Assembly: GCA_018105865.1 (NCBI GenBank)
Contig: CM030845.1
Location: forward strand, 15,143,538-15,207,537
DNA from: Metaphire vulgaris
Lineage: Eukaryota > Annelida > Clitellata > Crassiclitellata > Megascolecidae
Reading direction: 5' to 3'
DNA length: 64,000 bases
Shown here piece by piece: positions 23,125 through 38,100 of this stretch; position 1 is the first letter of the stretch, and the number at the start of each line of letters is the position of its first letter. The position numbers and the translations under genes were made by a program. Under the pieces are notes generated by a model that worked only from the letters and a program-made list of their open reading frames with translations, had not been told where the DNA came from and searched no databases.

Positions 23125-26100
23125 ACATAAATTATTAATGAAATAGGAAAAAAAAAGTTGTTGATTTTTTAAAGTCTCACCCTATGAAATTGTTCCTTTC
23201 TATGTAAGAAAGCAAAATGCAAAGTTTTAACAAAATCTGTCAATATTTAGTGGTTGCACAACGCTGTTAAAACAATGCCTTATTCGCATCAAACTTGCTT
23301 AGAACTATAGAATCAGTAACAATTTAAGTTTGGTTACTGTGTGCCAATTTTAGGTTTTTTAGTTTTTGTACATAATGCTGAATCAATTGATCTTTGATTA
23401 TATAAAGTTCTTTACAAAAGACAGAAAGTATCAAGAAACTCAGGTAACATAGTCTTGTCTGTCCAACAAATGTGTCTGACTGAAATGCAACATTTATTCT
23501 TGCAGCAGTAGCAAATTCTCTTGGGCATGATCCATCACAATTAACGCCAACAAAGAATCTATTCCATCGGTCGCACAATTAAAAGAGTCGTTTTCATTTG
23601 ATGGCCTGGTTGGTCCCTAACTATTCACTGGGTTGGGTCTTGGTAAACTGTTACCGGAGCTAACAGGCATGTTATACAGTGGATGCCTCTCTTTCATTGT
23701 GTCAGGTTCTATTATGAAACTGCTTGGTGTTCCTAAGATTCCAAACGGCACTGGAGAATCGCAGGCATGTTTTCCGCTTGATCAAGAGTGGAAACTCACA
23801 AACTGCATTCATTCGATGTGTTTTGAAACCACAGCCACTAGCACTGAAATGAAGGCTGGTGTCTGTCTATTGCTGCAGCAGAAACTCTCCTCCAGCCTGT
23901 CGCCATCATGTCCACGAGCTCATTGTTGCCAGTGTTTGACTTGTTGATGGGCTGCTCGAGTGGGCCTAATATCAAATTATCTGAAAGATTTTCTAAAGCA
24001 TGGAATCACATTGATTGTTCTATTATGAAGTGTTGACTGAAGACAGACACCTGAATTCACACATTGAAATTATAAAAGGCGACCTGCCAATAACTGCAAC
24101 ATTTCATCCCAGAGATGACTACAAAGAGTTCCTGGTGCTCGCCTTGCTGTTTCTGGGCGATGATACTGCTAGCAACAACCCCAACATCCACATCAATGCA
24201 CCTGGTAATACCATAGGCACGCTGGATGGGCAAAAATTCCACAAAATACTATACAGCTTTAGATCCACCTGTTTCGAAAGTTCAGACTTTCCAGCAGCAG
24301 AACTGGCAGGTATTTAACAGTTCAATTTGTTTGTTGTGAGAATCTATCTCAAGGCATGGTTTACCTGTACCTTGTACTTAGCTAATGATCTATTGCTGAA
24401 GGATCTAATAATCGTAACAAAATGCAGTTGCTGTCTCAGCAATGAATCACTTATGGTATCTGAATGTACAACTTATTGGCTTGGCTTTCTCCGATTCTCA
24501 GTTGTCTGCAGCTGAAAATCAAACATGGTCTCTGCTGTCAAACGTTGGAGATTCTAGTCCTCTGCTTTGCCTTGAAAGACATGATTGGAAATAATCAGCT
24601 GAGACTTTGTATCTGCCAGCAAAACAATTATTTGCTTCGATGAACATTTCATGATTTTCTGTTTAGATCCATCCATTTGGGACAGTAATGAATCATATTT
24701 ATCAGCTCAGTCACGTGTCAGGGAGCTGAAAGTCCTAAACGATGCAGCAGAACGAACCCTAATCCAGACATTCAACTCCAAACCAAGAAGAGCAAAAGCA
24801 ATACTTACTACAAGTCGTTGAACTTCACAGTTTCCATAAAATAAAAATTTTATTGTTCAGCAGCTTAGCAGTCACTGACACTTGACAGTTTCTGAAGCTA
24901 AATGTTGTATGTATATTAATAACTATTAATGACATTGCGTTATTATTGGCTGACAACATTTCGATTTTCATCGCTGTGCAACCCCTAAATACATCATAAT
25001 AATGGTAAAATTTTCATGGGTTATTCATTTGTATATAACAAAATACAAGGGTGAGACTTTAACACTTCTGAAATTTATTTTTTATTGGCACCCTAATATA
25101 TATATATATTAGGGAATGACTCAAAATCACTCCGGCTGGATTCTGTGGTATTCTGCAATGCCCGAATTTGCCTAATACTTATGTCATGACGCTACTGAAT
25201 CCGAATATTATTGTCACATTTCATGTTTTAATGAAGTGTAACTTAACCGAAATTAACAAACGCACCCACAAAATTTAAATTTAACCGGAACTACTTCACA
25301 CAAAAATTAGTGGATACTGCTGCATTTGGCATTTGAGTAGTGAGTATTGAGTGGCTACTGAAAACTGGTAAATTTAGTAAGTAGTAAATTAGGAACATTC
25401 TAATCCTGTTTGGTAATATTCACTTCAGGTCTGGATCTGGAAAATGTTGACCCAAAATATCCGGATCTAGTATCCGGTGGAAAAACTCATCTGGTGCATC
25501 TGGTGATTCCCTAATATAAATACTGTGATGGTTTAATTGATTGTTGTGCTGTATAGAAGTTCAGCTTCGTTTTGAGCTTTCTGATTGGAGGACGTGCATT
25601 TTTGCTTTCCGTGACCTTATAGGGAATTTCATGGCCATTTATGGAAATACTCGAGAATCTTAATTTGAAATAAAGGTATAAATAGCGGTAGTGATTTACT
25701 GGTAATTCAAGGCTGTTCTTTCAGACTAGTACTAGACAAAATAACGAAAGCCCAAAAGGTGTTGACAACTTTTGGAATTTAAGTCATTTATAGAATGATG
25801 TTTCACTTTAAGTGTTCAACTGTGGCTCCTTTGGTCTTTACATTTGCAGTTGGTCACATATACTACTAGACTGGTGCATGTCAGCCCAGGTAAGGTGACG
25901 TGCCTAAGGTTTTTAGTGCCTTTTGGAGTTGTCTGCTCAGCTCAATTGATCACTTTCCTCATTCCAGTAAGAATTAAGGTCTTAATTGCCGACAATTTCT
26001 GTGCTTGGATGTAAATCTCTGACATCTGGAAATCAGCCTAACTTACCATATAGTCCTGTTAACCCTGGCAACAAAACCTGTTATTCTGTATGGTTCTGTT

Positions 26101-29079
26101 GTTTTCTTACCTTTATAGACATCATATAGTTCAAGTAACATGGCATATCTTCAGTCATGACATGAAGCATGATTTATGTGTTTCAATAGACTCTTCCTAC
26201 ATTGGTTCGTATGTGCAAACCTGACAAAACATGGGAGGAAAGAGTTGAAGGAGCAGAAATCCTTGGTTACCTGATTGAAGTCGATGTTCAACTTCAGAAT
26301 ATTGCTGCCATTTCAGATCATATTATAAGTACTCTTGCTGAATACTTTAAGTATCCAGGATCACCACCTGATGTTTCTCTGATGCCAACCAAGAAAGTAA
26401 GTGGTTTGGAAATATAATTCTCCAACTTTGTATAAGCTTAAGTCTGGCTTTTGCACATTTTTTTAACCAATTTTTTTTCTTATTAATCTGGCACTAAACC
26501 TTCAAGTATGATGGTCTAGATCGGTCTGAAATGTGTGGCTGTTGTCCCATTTCAAACATTAGATTCCTTTAACCCGTTCCGGGCAATGCCGTCTTAAAAT
26601 GGTGCCCGAAAATCATATCCCAAAGTGTAACACCGTCTATAAACGGTGCGCCACATAAGGATCGGACATTGCCGTTTTAAACCGCCCCGGGACTCCGGGA
26701 GTAACTTTTCGATTTAGTTTACTATCCATTCGATAGATGGCAGCACTTTCTTCGCTGTTGTTGACTATTATAAGCAAGAAAACGCCATTGATCGTCCAAA
26801 TACTGGGATTTTACATTGAAATGCCTCGAAAAAGACTCAAGTCTGAGGTTTGAAAAATCATAACTCCGCCATAACTCAGCCAATTTTGGCCCGATCTTCA
26901 AAATTTTTGCACTATTATGTTCCAATTACAATGCCCTAAAACTTTCTCGCTCACAGTTGGGAGGTCACCGCTGAAAATTTTTTGCTATTGCGCTTTGGAA
27001 ATTTTTTGGGGGGAGGGTTCCGATTTTCGGCTGTAGGGTGGACCTACCCCAAAAATTTTTTTTGGCACGGATGGTTCGAAAGAGCAATAAAAATGCTAAA
27101 CAACGGTGCAACCCGCATCTTTCTAGCTTCTATATAGCCTGAAATATACTCAGTTGTTTGGTTTTTCAGATTGAAAATCTGTTTGCAAAATTGTCATCTC
27201 TTCGAGCAATGAGTATATTGTTTGAAAAATCATAACTGCCCCAAATTTTGTCCAATCTTCAAAATTTTTGCATTATTCTGTTCCAATTACACCCCTTTAT
27301 AACTCTCTCGCTCACAGTTTGGGGGTTACCGTGGAAAAAATTTTGCTATGGGGCTTGGAACAAAATTTGACCAAAATGTTGGGGAGAGGTCCTATTTTGG
27401 GCTGTAGGGTGGGCCCTACCCCCAAAATTTTCTTCTTTGGCACGGATGGTTCGAAAGAGCAATAAAAATGCTAAGCAATGGTGCAAACCGCATCTTTCTA
27501 GCTTCTATATAGCCCGAAATATAGTAAGTTTAAAACTTGTATGTTCACAATTTCACATGAATGCCTTTCCCCCAAATTAAATACCCCGATTGGGGACGAC
27601 TTGAAAAAATTAAATCCCTCTGCAACGTGTTAAGGAGGTTGCCATCAGTCCTGAGTGCATTTTATAATAACATTAATTTTAATGAATGATGTATATTGAC
27701 CTGATTCATTTCTGAATATACAGAATCAGAAGTTGTCATGTTAAATTATATAATACTAACTTAGGATATATTGACCATTGTCTGGCTGTTCATTCATCTT
27801 TTCCATAGATTCCATAGCTATTTAACCCGTTACTGGTGTTCGACATTTTAAAACGTCGCCCGGAAATCATATGCGAACGGTGTCCGACGTTTTAAAACGT
27901 CGCGCAACTGTTTTGCTCTTCCACCACGGTGTTCGCCATTTAAAAACGTTTTCTTGATTTGATTTGATTTCTTTTTTGGCACGGATGGATGGTAAGTACA
28001 ATAAAAATGCTAAACAATGATGCAAACCACATCTTTGTAGCTTCTATATAGCCTGCAGATTTCAAGATTATCTCAAAAAATTTCACTTCTCCGAGCAACG
28101 GGTGCCTGGTGTAGAAACATCATAACTCCCATGAATTGGGCCCGATCTTCAACATTTTTGAACTAATCTGGTCCAAACACACCCACCTACAACTTTGCCG
28201 CTGAACCTAGGGGGGTCACCGCTGAAAAAAAAATGTATTGACCTTTGAACGTATTTTTTGGGAAGGGGTCATATTTTGGCCTTTAGTGTGGGCCCAACCC
28301 CCGAAATTTCTGTTTTGGCACGGATGGATGGTAAGTACAATAAAAATGCTAAACAATGATGCAAACCACATCTTTGTAGCTTCTATATAGCCTGAAATAT
28401 AGTAAGTTTAAAAAGTACATGTTCACAGTTCAAACAAACGCTTTTCCCCAAAATTAGTTACCCAAATTGGTAACGTCTTGTAAAAATTAATTCCCCCTTT
28501 GACAGGTTAAAAAAGGCTAGGTGCCTTAGAATAAGCAGTTACTGTTGTACTACTTTCCAAAGCGCTATATAAATCCACGAGATTTTACTTACTTACTTAC
28601 TTGCTATGTTGGATCCACTATTCATGCATAATTTAGCCATATACTATAGCATATACTATAGTTGTGTTGTTAAGATGCCCTCATGTATGTCTTTATTACT
28701 CTATTTGATCTCAGAATGGGCTTAGATTATTTGAGTGACTTTTACATGACATGTCATTTGCATGACAAACATTATCTAGAACAAGTTAAAATTTCATTTG
28801 AGTGGTGCTTCATTTAAGTGACAGTAATGAAGAGCGGTTTCAATGTCAAATTTTGTTGGTGTAATGCTTAGTAGGAGGGTGATTGGTATAAGGTTCATTA
28901 TAGCTAACAATATAACCAAGACATTTTCCAACAGTTGATGGCCGGATGAAGTGAGATAAATGATATTTAGTGACCATAACTTTTGCCTAAGTTATAATAT
29001 GGGTGATGTATTTGTGACAGCTGCTGAAAGTTGGGATGTTATGATACATAGTCAAACCCCTTTTAATTACACCTCTGTA

Positions 29080-29118
<39 letters not shown>

Positions 29119-32100
29119 AGCCAACTTATATAGAACAGTAAACATAAAGAAAGTTCGAGCGCTTTATGTTACTACTAAATTGAGTCATGGCCCTGTATGT
29201 ATTTTATAAGCAACTTGAAGTGCCTGTTTATGTGTCTAAGTAATTGGTTTCAGGATGATATTATCACTGTTGGTAATGAACTACGACAGGCGGCATTTCG
29301 TGCATATGCATCTCTGTGTGCTAACAGTGAGGAAGTTCGCAAGAAGGTTTGTTGGAATTGTTGAATGGCTCTGAGTGAAGATTTAATTCAACCTCAACTG
29401 TTGATATAAAAGCATTTGTATTTTAGGCTGTTGAATTACCGTATTTGCATGATTATTACCCGCGGGTTATACAAGAAATTACAAACCGCAGCCCCCCTTG
29501 CGGGGTATATTCGTATGCTGGTTATACTGGAAACTTGAAACCTTGTCAACGCTCTCGGCGCCTCGTCAGCGCTCTCGGCGCCCCACGGGGTTATTTCTAG
29601 GATTGTGAATTTTGGGGCGGGGTGTTGGTAAAATGTGGGGGTGTTTGGGGCTATTTAGTATGCATTTACTATGGGAGTGTTCGGGGCTATTTAGTATGCA
29701 TTTACTATGGTTGTATGGTTACCAGCCTCAGATTTATATCCCTGGCGCCCCGTCAGCGCTCTCGACGCCCCGTACATCGTAGCGTCGACACCTCCAAATA
29801 CCTGAAGACTAGCATATGTGGGTTATATTCATGTGCGGCTTATGCTGGGACATTGAAACATAATTCGTAATTTTATGCTGGTTATACAGTATACACGTAT
29901 GCGGGTTATATACGTGTGCGGGATATAATCATGCAAATCAGAGAACTTTTATAGCTCTGTAAAAAGGGCAAAGGCCAAAGTCAAAGGCGCTGTTGACAAC
30001 ACTGATGAGTCAACGAGGATTAGAAGATATCGGTCTTGAAATCCGCTGAGTTCCTATGAAGGAGTTCATTGTCGTGACAAAACCTGGCAGTGAATCTCTG
30101 AGAAAGTGATCTTCGCAAGAAAATACTTTCACAACCTTGACATGTCAGTGAGAAGCAGAAGAAGAAGGCATTGAAGGTTTGTTCAGGCGGTGAAAGGAAT
30201 TCTCCACATGGTGTAATAATCAGATGGTGAATTACTGAGAGGTGGTCTTCTGTGAGAGAATAAGCTATCGCCAAATGTAGCAGATCCAACAGGAGATGGA
30301 AGTCCAAGCGAAAACTGGAGTGGCTGTCGCTCAGTGTAGGTCTGAATAGGTGATGTCAGCCAAATAGTGGATGGCACAAGATGCCAGACTAGGCAATGAT
30401 GGCAACGAGTGATGTAGAATGTCAAGAACGATTGGTGTTGACTCTTTGAAAAGCTATGAGTAGTAGACCACAGTTCCCATGATTAGTGCATTGCATTGTG
30501 AGTCCGTGGGGTCCAGAGTATGCGAGTTTCATCAGAGCGTAAAGCAAGCGGTCTGTGCAACGTTCAGACTAGTTTACCATATCAGAGAGATATTCTGGAG
30601 CTTCACCTCGTAGACACTTTTCAACCAGAGAGATGATCTTGAAACTGATCTGGTGTTGAACTGGTAGCTAGTGCAGATTTTGAAGTACTGGATTGATGTG
30701 CTGCATACGACCAGTGCCAGTGACAAGGCGAGCAGCAGCATTTTGGACTGATTAAAGGTGTCGTATTTGCTCGTCGGTCACTCAGGAAAACAGGCTGTTG
30801 CAATAGTCCAGCCTGCTACTAATCAGAGCATGTACAAGAGTCATCGCTGCTTCAGCGATAACACTGCCAAGAACTGATGCTCTACTTTGCATCTGTGAAA
30901 ATTAAAGATTAAAAAATTGTCGGCTTGTTTTGTTATTTGCTGGACTGCTGCTTGCGTCTTTTCTTTTGTTGACTTGCTTATGAAGTGCAGTTGGGCTGAA
31001 GTGATCCTTTCTTGTTTACACTGTCTGTAGGTAATTGAAACTGACAGCATAATGAAGCATATTGTCAATGGCCTGACAGATCCTGTGACAAAAGTTCAAG
31101 TTGCTGCAATTCGATGTCTTGATTCACTGTCGCGATCAGTGCAGCAGCTTCGAACGAGTTTTGCCGACCACACTGTGTGGAAGTCTATTGTTAAGGTTTC
31201 TGTGATGCGTACTTCTGAGCTGCTGCTCTGTTTATTTAAATGTTCTGTCTGTGGATTAGAACCATAACACCTTGGACAACTTTTTGGTGCAAAATTTCTG
31301 AGCATGATTTCGTTTTATTTTTGCCTATTGCCCACTTTGCCAACGTGCCACATGCCACCCAGTAGCCTGGTAAAGGAAATATTATATGAAGTTTATTACC
31401 ATTTTAAGTTGAATATTTGAGAGAAAGTTGATGCTGATATGCAGATATCAGGATTACAGTGACAAATATCTATTAGAACGGGAATGGATCATTTTTTACT
31501 CATACATTTTAATTAGAAATATGAATGATTGACAACATTGAATAGTTTTTGCAGAGCACTCTAAGAGATACTTATAATATTGAATCTGTGAATCTACTTA
31601 GAGCCATTGTTTTGATTGTTTTTGCCATAAAACCACATACCTCTTAGATATTTTGGCAGCTATAGGCAGTGAAGCTGATACAATCTGTATAACAGGACTT
31701 AACTGCTATAGGAAATGCCTGACATAGCTTTGGCACACAATAATCAAAATTATTACAATAACCAATTGGTCACAGAACACAGGTCAAGCCAGAAAGGGCT
31801 TGAGGATGACAGCAAAACGCTAAAAGGCTAATTTGTAAGCATTAAGATTCCACAAGCAATGAAGAAAATTGACACAAATTTATTTTACATTACATTAGTA
31901 TGGCATTATCATCGTTAATAAAATAAGTAATGTCAAGTTACTGAATAAAGTACAAAGTGGCACAAAAAAACCGGACTAGTCACATTAGGTTTGGCATTTA
32001 ATATAGTCCGATTTTTTTGTGCCACCCTGTAATATACCACCTGCATGCATACAAGATAAAATACTCAACATCTTTCATGTGAGAGCAAGCATTCTAGTGG

Positions 32101-35100
32101 TATGACTGAATTTGGCATGTCAATGTCTTTGGGTTGTTACTTGTGATTTGATTATTGTTTACTCTTACTTATTTAGACTCTCTACACTTCATCAGACGAA
32201 GCTGTTCTAAGTGTTACTACGGCCGTCATTTGTAATCTTCTGCTGGAGTTTTCACCAAACAAAGAGGTAGAAAGCTTTGGTTGAATTTGAAATAATGCTA
32301 TTTTCTTGACCTCAATATCCTTTTAAGGTATGTTTGTTTATTCTAAATTAATAGTAGGAGGTTTTTAATTTTTTATTGATATAATTTTTGTTGCAATTGA
32401 GATGGTGATAATAGAATAAAAATATAGTAATGGTAATTGAAATGTTTGAGATCAGTTTCAGTATTTTGCCCTAAAATAGTTCTTACTTTTGATTGAGTCT
32501 TTGTCATTGTGGCTGTCATTGCGTGTATTTCAGTCAATTCTAGACGAGTGTGAAATAGTGGATGATGGATCTGGAATGGTAGAAAGAAAGCCAGTCATCA
32601 TTGTGAAGCTGCTCAGCCTTACACGAAGTCAGAACGCTTCTATTCGACTTAATGCAGTTTGGGCTTTGATGGTGAGTTCAGCCTTTGGTACTTTTGCTGA
32701 TTCTAGGCATCAGATGTATGTTGAACTGTTGTGCTTCTCTCTGTGTAGCCCAGTTTAAAGAAAACTCAATATGTCCAAGTTGCCTAACTGAAAATGATGT
32801 GGAAAAGAAGAGCCATGTGTTATAGAGTGAAGTAACGTTGGACAGATTGCACAGAGTATAATGAGGATTGCAGCCACAAATCACAAATATTTCATTTTCA
32901 GTTATTGCTAAACTAAATCTTATCATATAATCAGTATGCTATGGTATCGTCCATCCTCATTGCTGAGGGTCAGAGGCTATGCATGTTGACGACAAGGTCC
33001 TTCACGCAAATCTGTCCTTTGCAGTTATGATGCAATTCACAATTGGTTGTCTTGTCCACTCCACAATATCATCCCACCGTCATCTACGAGGCCGGCCTCT
33101 CTTCCATGCTTACTTATTAGTAACTTACGTTGTTTCTTTTTAAAAAGCTAGTCTTGCTTCAGTGGAGAATTTTATTACTATTTGAAGTTGTGCATTTGAT
33201 TTTGAAGAATATGACATTCGAAGCAAGTGACAGTGTGAAGGACGTGATAATTAAGTGTTTGAGGAATGATGATCTGTTTCATCTGATCAGTTGCTCTGAT
33301 CCTGCGCCTGAAATCTGTCTGAAGACACTTTGTGCTCTTCGAAATCTTGTTTCCGGAGAGATGGTAAGTGAAGAGCTACTATAGGATTTAGAATTTGTCA
33401 CCCATGTTAATTGAGTTAGGTGTTTAATATATTATAATTGGAAATCTTTGGTCAAGAATCCAATATCTTTTATTTTCTTCTTCTTCTTTAGGTGCTGTGT
33501 ATTTCTACATTAGGGACCATGGATTTCCACTTTGTTCTATCTTGACATCCTCTTATTAGTTCGATGTTATTCTTTACTCCCGCAATTCCTTCTCGTAGGC
33601 AGTCTACGTATGTGTTTCTCTGTCTTCCTCTGGCTCTTTTCCCCTCCACTTTTCTGGTTATTGCCAAATGCTCCAGGCCTTCCTTCCTCATTATGTGTTC
33701 GAAGAAGGAACGCTTCCTTTTTTGATGGTTACCATCATACTTCTTTTTATTCCAAATTCATTTAGGATCTCTTCATTGGTTTTCTTTTCCATCCATGAAA
33801 TCTTCAGCATCCTTCATAAAAACCACATTTCTGTGGCTTCCAATTTCTTCTCCATGGCCTTGGATATAGTCCATGTCTCTGCTCCGTACAAGAGGACTGA
33901 CCAAACATAGCTTTTGAGCACTCTTAATCGTGTCTCGTAAGAGATGTGCCTATTTGTAAGGATTGCTTTGAGTTCCCAGAATGCTGCCTTGGCCAGTGGC
34001 ATAGTGTGGTCTTATGTTGCCCATGGCTCCTGAAAAAAATGCTGCCCCCAATCTGCTGTTCTTATGCCTGACAAGCAAAAAAGGTCATCAGCTATATAAA
34101 ATGGGCTGACAAAAAAAAGTCATCACCGCTCAATTTGCCGCCCCCTCCGCATGTGCCGCCCATGGCTCGAGCCATAGTAGCCATTGGGACGCTAAGCCTC
34201 TGGCCTTGGCCATTCCTATTCTTGATGTTATGTCTTTCTTGCATTTCCTGTCACTGGTTATTATCATACTGCCTAAGTATTTGAACGTTGGCAGTATGAT
34301 TTTATTTTAGTTTTATTTAATTACTGTTTTTCATGTGCTACCCACTCAGACTCCCTTTCAAAAATATCCCTGTGCATTGCTTTTATTACATTTGTTGACA
34401 TCCTTCACCACTATATATATTTATCAGTGACTTCATGTCATGTCTTGCTAGAATTATAGTTTCCTTTTGGTTCTTTACAAGAATTTTGCTGCTATTTTAA
34501 GACTGGATGGTTTGGAAAATGTCTCTTTCAAAGATATAAACCTCTCAGTGATGATAGTTATAAGTTATTGGCGATATCAATGTGGAACTGTATTTGTCTC
34601 TATCACTGACAAAGTTCCTGAATAGAGAAGCACCATCCTTTGCACTGGCCAACTTAGTCAGACTTGGCTGCCTAGAGAGTTTAGAGGTGCATCCTGAACT
34701 CCCAGAGCAACAGAAATTAGGGTACTATTGGATTAAAATCTTGAGATTTGGAGCATATTTTCAGACTATATGATAGCAGATCAGCAATCACCCAACTTCC
34801 ACCCCAAATGATAAAATTTTCACATCTATTTTGTACATATCTCATGACCAGTCTAGGTCCGAATAGAGAATAGATCCCCCTGTGACTATGTTAAATGTTC
34901 TCTAAATTTAAGTGATAAATCTTCATAAAAATAGGCTTTCAGAATAATGTTGATTGTATTGCTTTGCCTGATTTGATGGAGTGTGTTATTAAGAGTATGT
35001 TATTAATTTGCTTGGTTTTACAGCATGTAGATAAAGTAATGGATCGTGTTGGTCATCAGATAATGGAATCAGTTATATTGGTCTTAGAGAGTGGTGCAGT

Positions 35101-38100
35101 TGTTGAAGTCAAGGAACAGGTGACCAGCTTCTTGTATTTTTGCATATTGCTTTGTTGTTTTCTTAGAATGTGAGTATGCTAAATAAGGTTGAAAGAGAAA
35201 GAGAATGCCTTATTTGACTAGAACTTGTCTCTTTGTGTTTGGTAATAATGATTTCTTTATTGATAATAGCAATGTAGTTTTCTCACAAGTAATCTACCTC
35301 TGATTGCGCTGATGTAGAGTTTGCTCGGCCTCAAGTACCGTATTTTCGCGCATATAAGATGCACCCGTGTATAAGGCGCGGGTTTTGATGATTTGTGTTA
35401 AAATAATTATGGATAAGACGCACCCATATATAAGACGCACCAAAATGCGCTCTAGCCGGCGCTCTCAGCGCCCCGTCGGCGCTCCCCGCGACCCGTTGGC
35501 GCTCCCGGCACCCCTTCGGCACTCTCGGCCAGCCACCGGCGCCCCGTTGGCGCTCTAGGCGAGCTGCTGGCACTCTAGGCGACCCGTCGGCGCAGTTATT
35601 CATGTTCCAAAAAATATAGATAAGACGCACCTGAGTATAAGATGCACCAAGGGGGCTAATTGTGTAAAAATTCGTATAAGCTGTGTCTTATATGCGCGAA
35701 AATACGGTAGTAGCAGAGCTCCAGGACTTCGGTTATGAAGTGTTTAGTGAAAATATCAGTGTAGTATCTTGCTTTAATCACCAGTGTTATTGACCTTTGC
35801 AGCGTCTGCCAAGTTTGAATTGAAATTTCTTCTTTAGCTATATTCCTCTTGATAAAGCAATTTATTTTGTAGGCTTTATATATACTTGCAAATATAGCAA
35901 GCAGCACATTGACAAAGCATTTCATTCTGGAGAACAATGATGTCCTTCGAAAGGTGTTAAATTACTTGGTAAGTAATATAACTGTAATCAAATGATGCTT
36001 TGCAAAGCATTGCAAATATGGTGTATATAGGGTAGTATGAACATCTGAAGTTTCAGTGCTGTGTCTTGTTGATTGATCATTTTTTCTTCTAAGTGATTCC
36101 TTTTTAACTCTGTCAGTGTTTAATTTGCAAAATTTGATTGTTAAATTTGAATCAATTTTTTGTCATTAGACTGCAAATGATGTGAGATTACAACTTGCTT
36201 CTCTGTACTGTCTCTTCAATCTTGTGAGACACAAAGACAGTGGTAAGCATACGTCGCTTAATTTTTGAATGAGGATTTCACTTTCTGTATTCTTTTAAAA
36301 TCATAACTTTGTTACAGCTGAAAAGTTTGTTTATGCAAATTCATTATTTGACCATACAGTACAAGATTTGAAATGGTAAGTAAGTAGGTAAGTAAGTAAA
36401 ATCTTATGGATTTATATAGCACTTTGGAAAGCAGCACAACAGTAGCTGCTTATTCTTAGGCACTTAGTCTATCTTAAAATTGCTATGGGAAAGGTGAATT
36501 ATCAGCCAGGCAATGGTAAATATATCCAAAGGGCAGTGAGGCTAAGTTGTTAGAGCTAAGTAAGTAAGTAAGTAAGTAAGTAAAATCTTGTGGATTTCTA
36601 TAGCGCCTTGAAAAGCAGCACAACAGTAGCTGCTTATTCTTAGTCGCTCAGCCTTTCTTGAAATACCTATGGAAAAGATATATGATCAGCCAGGCAATAG
36701 TCAATATCCAAAGGGCAGTGAGGCTAGGTTGTTACAGCTATGGAGGAAATGATTTCAGAAAAAGAAGGATTTGAGCTTAGACCTGAAGACTTGAGGAGAT
36801 AATGCAGGAATTATAGGAAATGAGGATTCAGATTTTATTGTTTGAAAGTGTCCAAGTCTGCGGAGGGAAGCTGGGATCGAGTTCCAAAGTTCAGGTGCAG
36901 CGTATGAGAAGGCACGGTTGCAAATTTTCAGGGATGACTGATTCAGTGGGCGTGACAGAGTGAGATGAGATGACAATCGTGTGGGTTGAGGTGCTTATAG
37001 TGCTCTAAGGTAGACAGATTTTGATGACTGAAGTGAGCTGTATGTAAAAATTTACATGTAAAAATTTGGGCACAGTGCCTGGGGCCCCGCGCATCTTAGG
37101 GTCCCCGCGCCACACGCAAACTACTTTTTTTACGTAGGATTACCTTTTCTTTTTTTTGCTTGCCAACATTCAAAAATGTTGGAGATTACCTTTTTTTGCT
37201 TGTCAACATTGATCTTCACATCTAGGGCCCCGCAGGCTGCCAGGTGCGGGGGCCCCACACTGGTTAAAGACACCCCTATATGTAAGTGTTATTATCTTAT
37301 ATTGGATACAGTCAGTTATTTTAAGCCAGTGTAATGATTTTAGTATGGGTGAAATATGGGAGAACTTAGGTGACTTAGTAACAGCACGAGCTAGTGCATT
37401 TTGAATTCACTGCAATTTATTGATGGAGGCTTTGGGAAGGTTATAGTAGAGGGAGTCACAGTAATCTAATTTGGAGTGGACTATTGTGGTGGTGATTATG
37501 TGGGCAGTTTTGGTATTGAGGCAACGATATAAGTGACAAAGGTCACGAATATGGACAGAGCAGGGCATTTGAAGGTTGAGAGATTTGCGATTCAAAGTTT
37601 AGAGAAGAATCAATTTTGCATCAGAGATTTTTTGCAGTTGGAACGATTGTTATTGTGGTGTCAGGAGCCAAAACTAGCTTAGGATTGTAAATTTTTCTGA
37701 GTTGTTGATGTATCGAAAGCTTCAATCCTTGTTGATTTCTTGTTCTCCAGTTGCTTGGGTTTTAATGTCCCCAGTATAAAAACCTTTGCTTAGACTTCAG
37801 TATGGATGTTAATTAAATAAACACTGATTTTAGTTAAGCTTAGTTCTCTTTTTGAGAACGGTCAACTAAACAGATTTAAAATTCAGACATTCTCTGAGGT
37901 TTTAATGTGCCATTCATGGTTCAGTTTCATGATAATATCTAAGTTTGAGTCATTTATTATCTGTTTCAAGATAATAGGATAAGGTCTGTTTCAAGATATC
38001 TGTTTCTCCCTCAGAGCCATTGACAGGGATCAAGTGATTAAGTGAAATGTACCCCAGCAATGGCAGAGATATCATAACACCTGCTTTAGGTATACTTCAT

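Noticed and set aside
23633..24317. Two long + strand frames as possible ARMC8 exons or a new gene
   Set aside because: Exons 9 and 10 join in frame without them, and the blocks match a repetitive transposon-like family with frameshifts.
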